In this document: positions 4,224 to 6,449 of the stretch, in pieces
Numbering within the stretch: the stretch's first letter is position 1
Layout: the number at the start of each line of letters is the position of its first letter
Origin: Pseudomonadota bacterium
Lineage (GTDB): Bacteria; Verrucomicrobiota; Verrucomicrobiia; Chthoniobacterales; UBA6821
NCBI GenBank assembly: GCA_009928265.1
Contig: RFPR01000120.1
Coordinates: 1 to 6,449, forward strand
DNA: 6,449 nt
Direction of reading: 5' to 3'
The notes under the pieces: model-generated
Seen by the model: the letters and a program-made list of their open reading frames with translations, nothing else
Told to the model about the DNA's origin: nothing
The model's database searches: none
Made by a program: the position numbers and the translations under genes

Positions 4224-6449
4224 ATGTCCCTGACCCGCAAGCACTATCCCTTTTCCGAATTCGAGCCCCGTTGGCAGAAGCACTGGCTCGAGACCCAGGC
4301 CTTCCGCGCCAAGAATCCCGGGGAACCGGGCTTCCGTGCCAAGGCTACCAAGTACTACGTGCTCGACATGTTCCCCTACCCGAGCGGCGACGGTCTCCAT
4401 GTCGGCCATGTCGAGGGGTACACGGCCACTGATATCCTGGCGCGCTACCGCCGCATGACCGGGGCCAACGTACTCCACCCGATGGGATGGGACGCCTTCG
4501 GCCTTCCGGCCGAGCAGTATGCGATCAAGACCGGACAGCACCCCCGCGTCACAACCCAGCGCAACGTCGATAACTTCCGCAAGCAACTCCAAGCCCTCGG
4601 CTTCAGCTATGACTGGTCGCGCGAGGTCGGGACGACCGATCCGGAGTACTTCCGCTGGACCCAGTGGATCTTCCTGCAGCTTTACAATGCCTGGGTGAAT
4701 CCCGCCACGGACTGCGCCGAGCCGATCTCCACCTACACGGGGGAGGATCCCGATTCCGTCCGGCTTGCCTATGTCTCCGAGGTGCCGGTGAACTGGTGCC
4801 CCGAACTCGGCACCGTCCTTGCCAACGAGGAGGTCGTCGATGGGAAGAGCGAGGTCGGTGGCTTCCCCGTGGAGCGTCGCCCGATGCGCCAGTGGATGCT
4901 CCGGATCACGACCTATGCCGAGCGCCTGATGGCCGATCTCGAGGGTCTCGACTGGCCCGAATCGATCAAGATCCTGCAGCGCAACTGGATCGGCCGCAGT
5001 GAGGGTGCCGAGGTTCGCTTTAGTCTCGAGGGGCACGGGGACTCAGTCACCGTCTTCACGACGCGTCCCGATACCCTTTTTGGCGCAACCTACCTCGTAC
5101 TCGCCCCCGAGCATCCGCTTGTCGGAAAGATCACCTCCGAGGCGCAGCGCACTGCTGTGGAGGCCTACGTGAAGGCGGTCAACGCCAAGAGCGATCTGGA
5201 GCGCACCGATCTCGCCAAGGAGAAGACCGGCGTCTTTACCGGTGCCCATGCGGTCAATCCCGTGAACGGGGAGAAGATTCCCGTCTGGATCGCCGACTAC
5301 GTCCTCACCGGATACGGCACCGGCGCCATCATGGCCGTCCCGGCACATGACGAGCGCGATCACGAGTTTGCGGTGAAATTCGCACTGCCGGTCATCCAGG
5401 TCGTCCGACCGGATGAGCCCGTGGATGGATCTTCTGTCGAGAAGCACGTTTGCTTCAGCGGAGAAGGCACCGTCTTTAACTCAGGTATCCTTGATGGCCT
5501 CCACACCCCCGAGGCTAAGAAGAAGATCATCGCTTGGCTTGAGGAGAAGGGCCTCGGCAAGGGAACCATCACTTACAAACTCCGCGACTGGCTCTTCTCT
5601 CGTCAGCGCTACTGGGGCGAACCCTTCCCCATCATCTGGGAGAACGGCAAGCACCGTCCTCTCTCCGATTCGGATCTTCCCGTTGAGCCTCCCGCCATGG
5701 AGGACTTCAAGCCGACCGGAACCGCCGAGCCTCCGCTCTCCAAGGCCACCGACTGGGTCCGCTACTCGGAGACCGCAACACGTGAGCTCAATACCATGCC
5801 CCAGTGGGCAGGCTCCTGCTGGTACTACCTCCGCTTCTGCGATCCCGGCAACAACGAGCGCTTCATCGGCAAGGAGGCCGAGGAGTACTGGATGGGGGCC
5901 AATGGCAAGCAGGGCGGCGTCGATCTCTACGTCGGCGGCACCGAACATGCCGTGCTTCACCTCCTCTATGCCCGCTTCTGGCACAAGGTTCTCCGCGACC
6001 TTGGGCACCTCACGACACCCGAACCTTTCCAGCGCCTCGTCAATCAAGGCCTGATCCTCGGACAGGACGGGGTGAAGATGTCCAAGAGCCGCGGCAACGT
6101 GGTCAATCCCGACTCCGTGGTCTCCGAGTACGGAGCCGATTCGCTCCGTCTGTATGAGATGTTCATGGGGCCACTCGAACACGGGAAGCCGTGGAGCACG
6201 ACCGGGGTCGAGGGAGTCTACCGATTCCTGGCCCGAGTCTGGCGTCTCGCCATGGCCGAGGATCAGGAGGGCAACTGGGTTCTCTCGGGAGATCTTGCCG
6301 AGCAGGAGCTCACCTCCGCCCAGCGCCGCGTGCTGCACGCCACGATCAAGAAGGTGACGGGTGACGTCGAGGTACTGAGCTTCAATACCGCAATCTCCCA
6401 GATGATGGTCTGCACGAACGAGTTCACCTCGGCCAACCCTCGCCCACTG
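4224..6449 (+). CDS. leuS: Leucyl-tRNA synthetase (3' end beyond window)
   Basis: 742 residues of a class I aminoacyl-tRNA synthetase that attaches leucine to tRNA-Leu in the cytoplasm; the frame is open from ATG 4224 to the right edge. Landmarks are the HIGH-type motif HVGH (59-62) in YPSGDGLHVGH, HPMGWDAFGLPAEQYA (85-100), CP1 editing-domain motifs TTRPDT (279-284) and GTGAIMAVPAHDERD (365-379), the catalytic-core block LRDWLFSRQRYWGEP (453-467), DLYVGGTEHAVLHLLY (567-582), and KMSKS (618-622). The anticodon-binding domain begins after about 690, and roughly 100 C-terminal residues are probably missing. The region 191-217 has Cys192 but none of the other usual zinc-site cysteines, and about 18 extra residues precede it (around 159-180). 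ATG 4224 fits the family N-terminus, and rdgB starts 24 bases away on the other strand. No clear Shine-Dalgarno is present. Confidence 0.97.
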   Translation, partial: MSLTRKHYPFSEFEPRWQKHWLETQAFRAKNPGEPGFRAKATKYYVLDMFPYPSGDGLHVGHVEGYTATDILARYRRMTGANVLHPMGWDAFGLPAEQYAIKTGQHPRVTTQRNVDNFRKQLQALGFSYDWSREVGTTDPEYFRWTQWIFLQLYNAWVNPATDCAEPISTYTGEDPDSVRLAYVSEVPVNWCPELGTVLANEEVVDGKSEVGGFPVERRPMRQWMLRITTYAERLMADLEGLDWPESIKILQRNWIGRSEGAEVRFSLEGHGDSVTVFTTRPDTLFGATYLVLAPEHPLVGKITSEAQRTAVEAYVKAVNAKSDLERTDLAKEKTGVFTGAHAVNPVNGEKIPVWIADYVLTGYGTGAIMAVPAHDERDHEFAVKFALPVIQVVRPDEPVDGSSVEKHVCFSGEGTVFNSGILDGLHTPEAKKKIIAWLEEKGLGKGTITYKLRDWLFSRQRYWGEPFPIIWENGKHRPLSDSDLPVEPPAMEDFKPTGTAEPPLSKATDWVRYSETATRELNTMPQWAGSCWYYLRFCDPGNNERFIGKEAEEYWMGANGKQGGVDLYVGGTEHAVLHLLYARFWHKVLRDLGHLTTPEPFQRLVNQGLILGQDGVKMSKSRGNVVNPDSVVSEYGADSLRLYEMFMGPLEHGKPWSTTGVEGVYRFLARVWRLAMAEDQEGNWVLSGDLAEQELTSAQRRVLHATIKKVTGDVEVLSFNTAISQMMVCTNEFTSANPRPL

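Noticed and set aside
4200..5036. Long minus-strand extension of the rdgB frame, 279 codons upstream of its ATG
   Set aside because: It is antisense to well-conserved leuS, has no match to the RdgB family, and reflects the codon pattern of a GC-rich gene.
5481..6338. 285-codon minus-strand open frame
   Set aside because: Shadow of leuS; the plus strand carries conserved synthetase motifs including KMSKS through the same bases.

Overview
The window reads as ordinary chromosomal DNA of a fairly GC-rich bacterium. The leucyl-tRNA synthetase lacks the usual zinc-site cysteines, most starts lack a Shine-Dalgarno sequence, and a membrane MASE1 sensor is paired with a LytTR regulator. Together these make me lean towards the PVC group, perhaps Verrucomicrobiota. 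That placement is an inference from protein style only and is weak.

Layout, left to right. (1) 1-471: the 3' end of leuC, followed after 40 bases by complete leuD (512-1123). They encode the large and small subunits of isopropylmalate isomerase in leucine biosynthesis. (2) 1124-1290: a 167-base gap with a GC-rich hairpin just after leuD, then a cluster of mutually compatible and competing hairpins that may be a structured leader. (3) 1291-2791: a MASE1 / LytS-type membrane histidine kinase, split by a +1 frameshift near 1598-1600 into a 113-codon and a 398-codon piece. (4) 2815-3552: its likely partner, a REC-LytTR response regulator. (5) 3550-3590: a tandem array of the heptamer TAGCTCC that holds the stop codons of both the response regulator (+) and rdgB (-). 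(6) 3570-4199, minus strand: rdgB, an ITP/XTP pyrophosphatase. (7) 4224-6449: leuS, divergent from rdgB and running off the right edge, with 742 residues visible.

leuC and leuD form one biosynthetic unit, and the kinase and regulator a second, two-component unit. rdgB and leuS are housekeeping genes placed back to back with only 24 bases between their start codons. I do not see an obviously new multi-gene system. The most unusual items are the heptamer array, which puts stop codons in all six frames at the convergent junction and has degenerate relatives between leuC and leuD; the broken sensor gene; and the structured gap upstream of that sensor. No tRNA, rRNA, CRISPR array or insertion sequence is visible, and no stretch over 300 bases lacks a gene.
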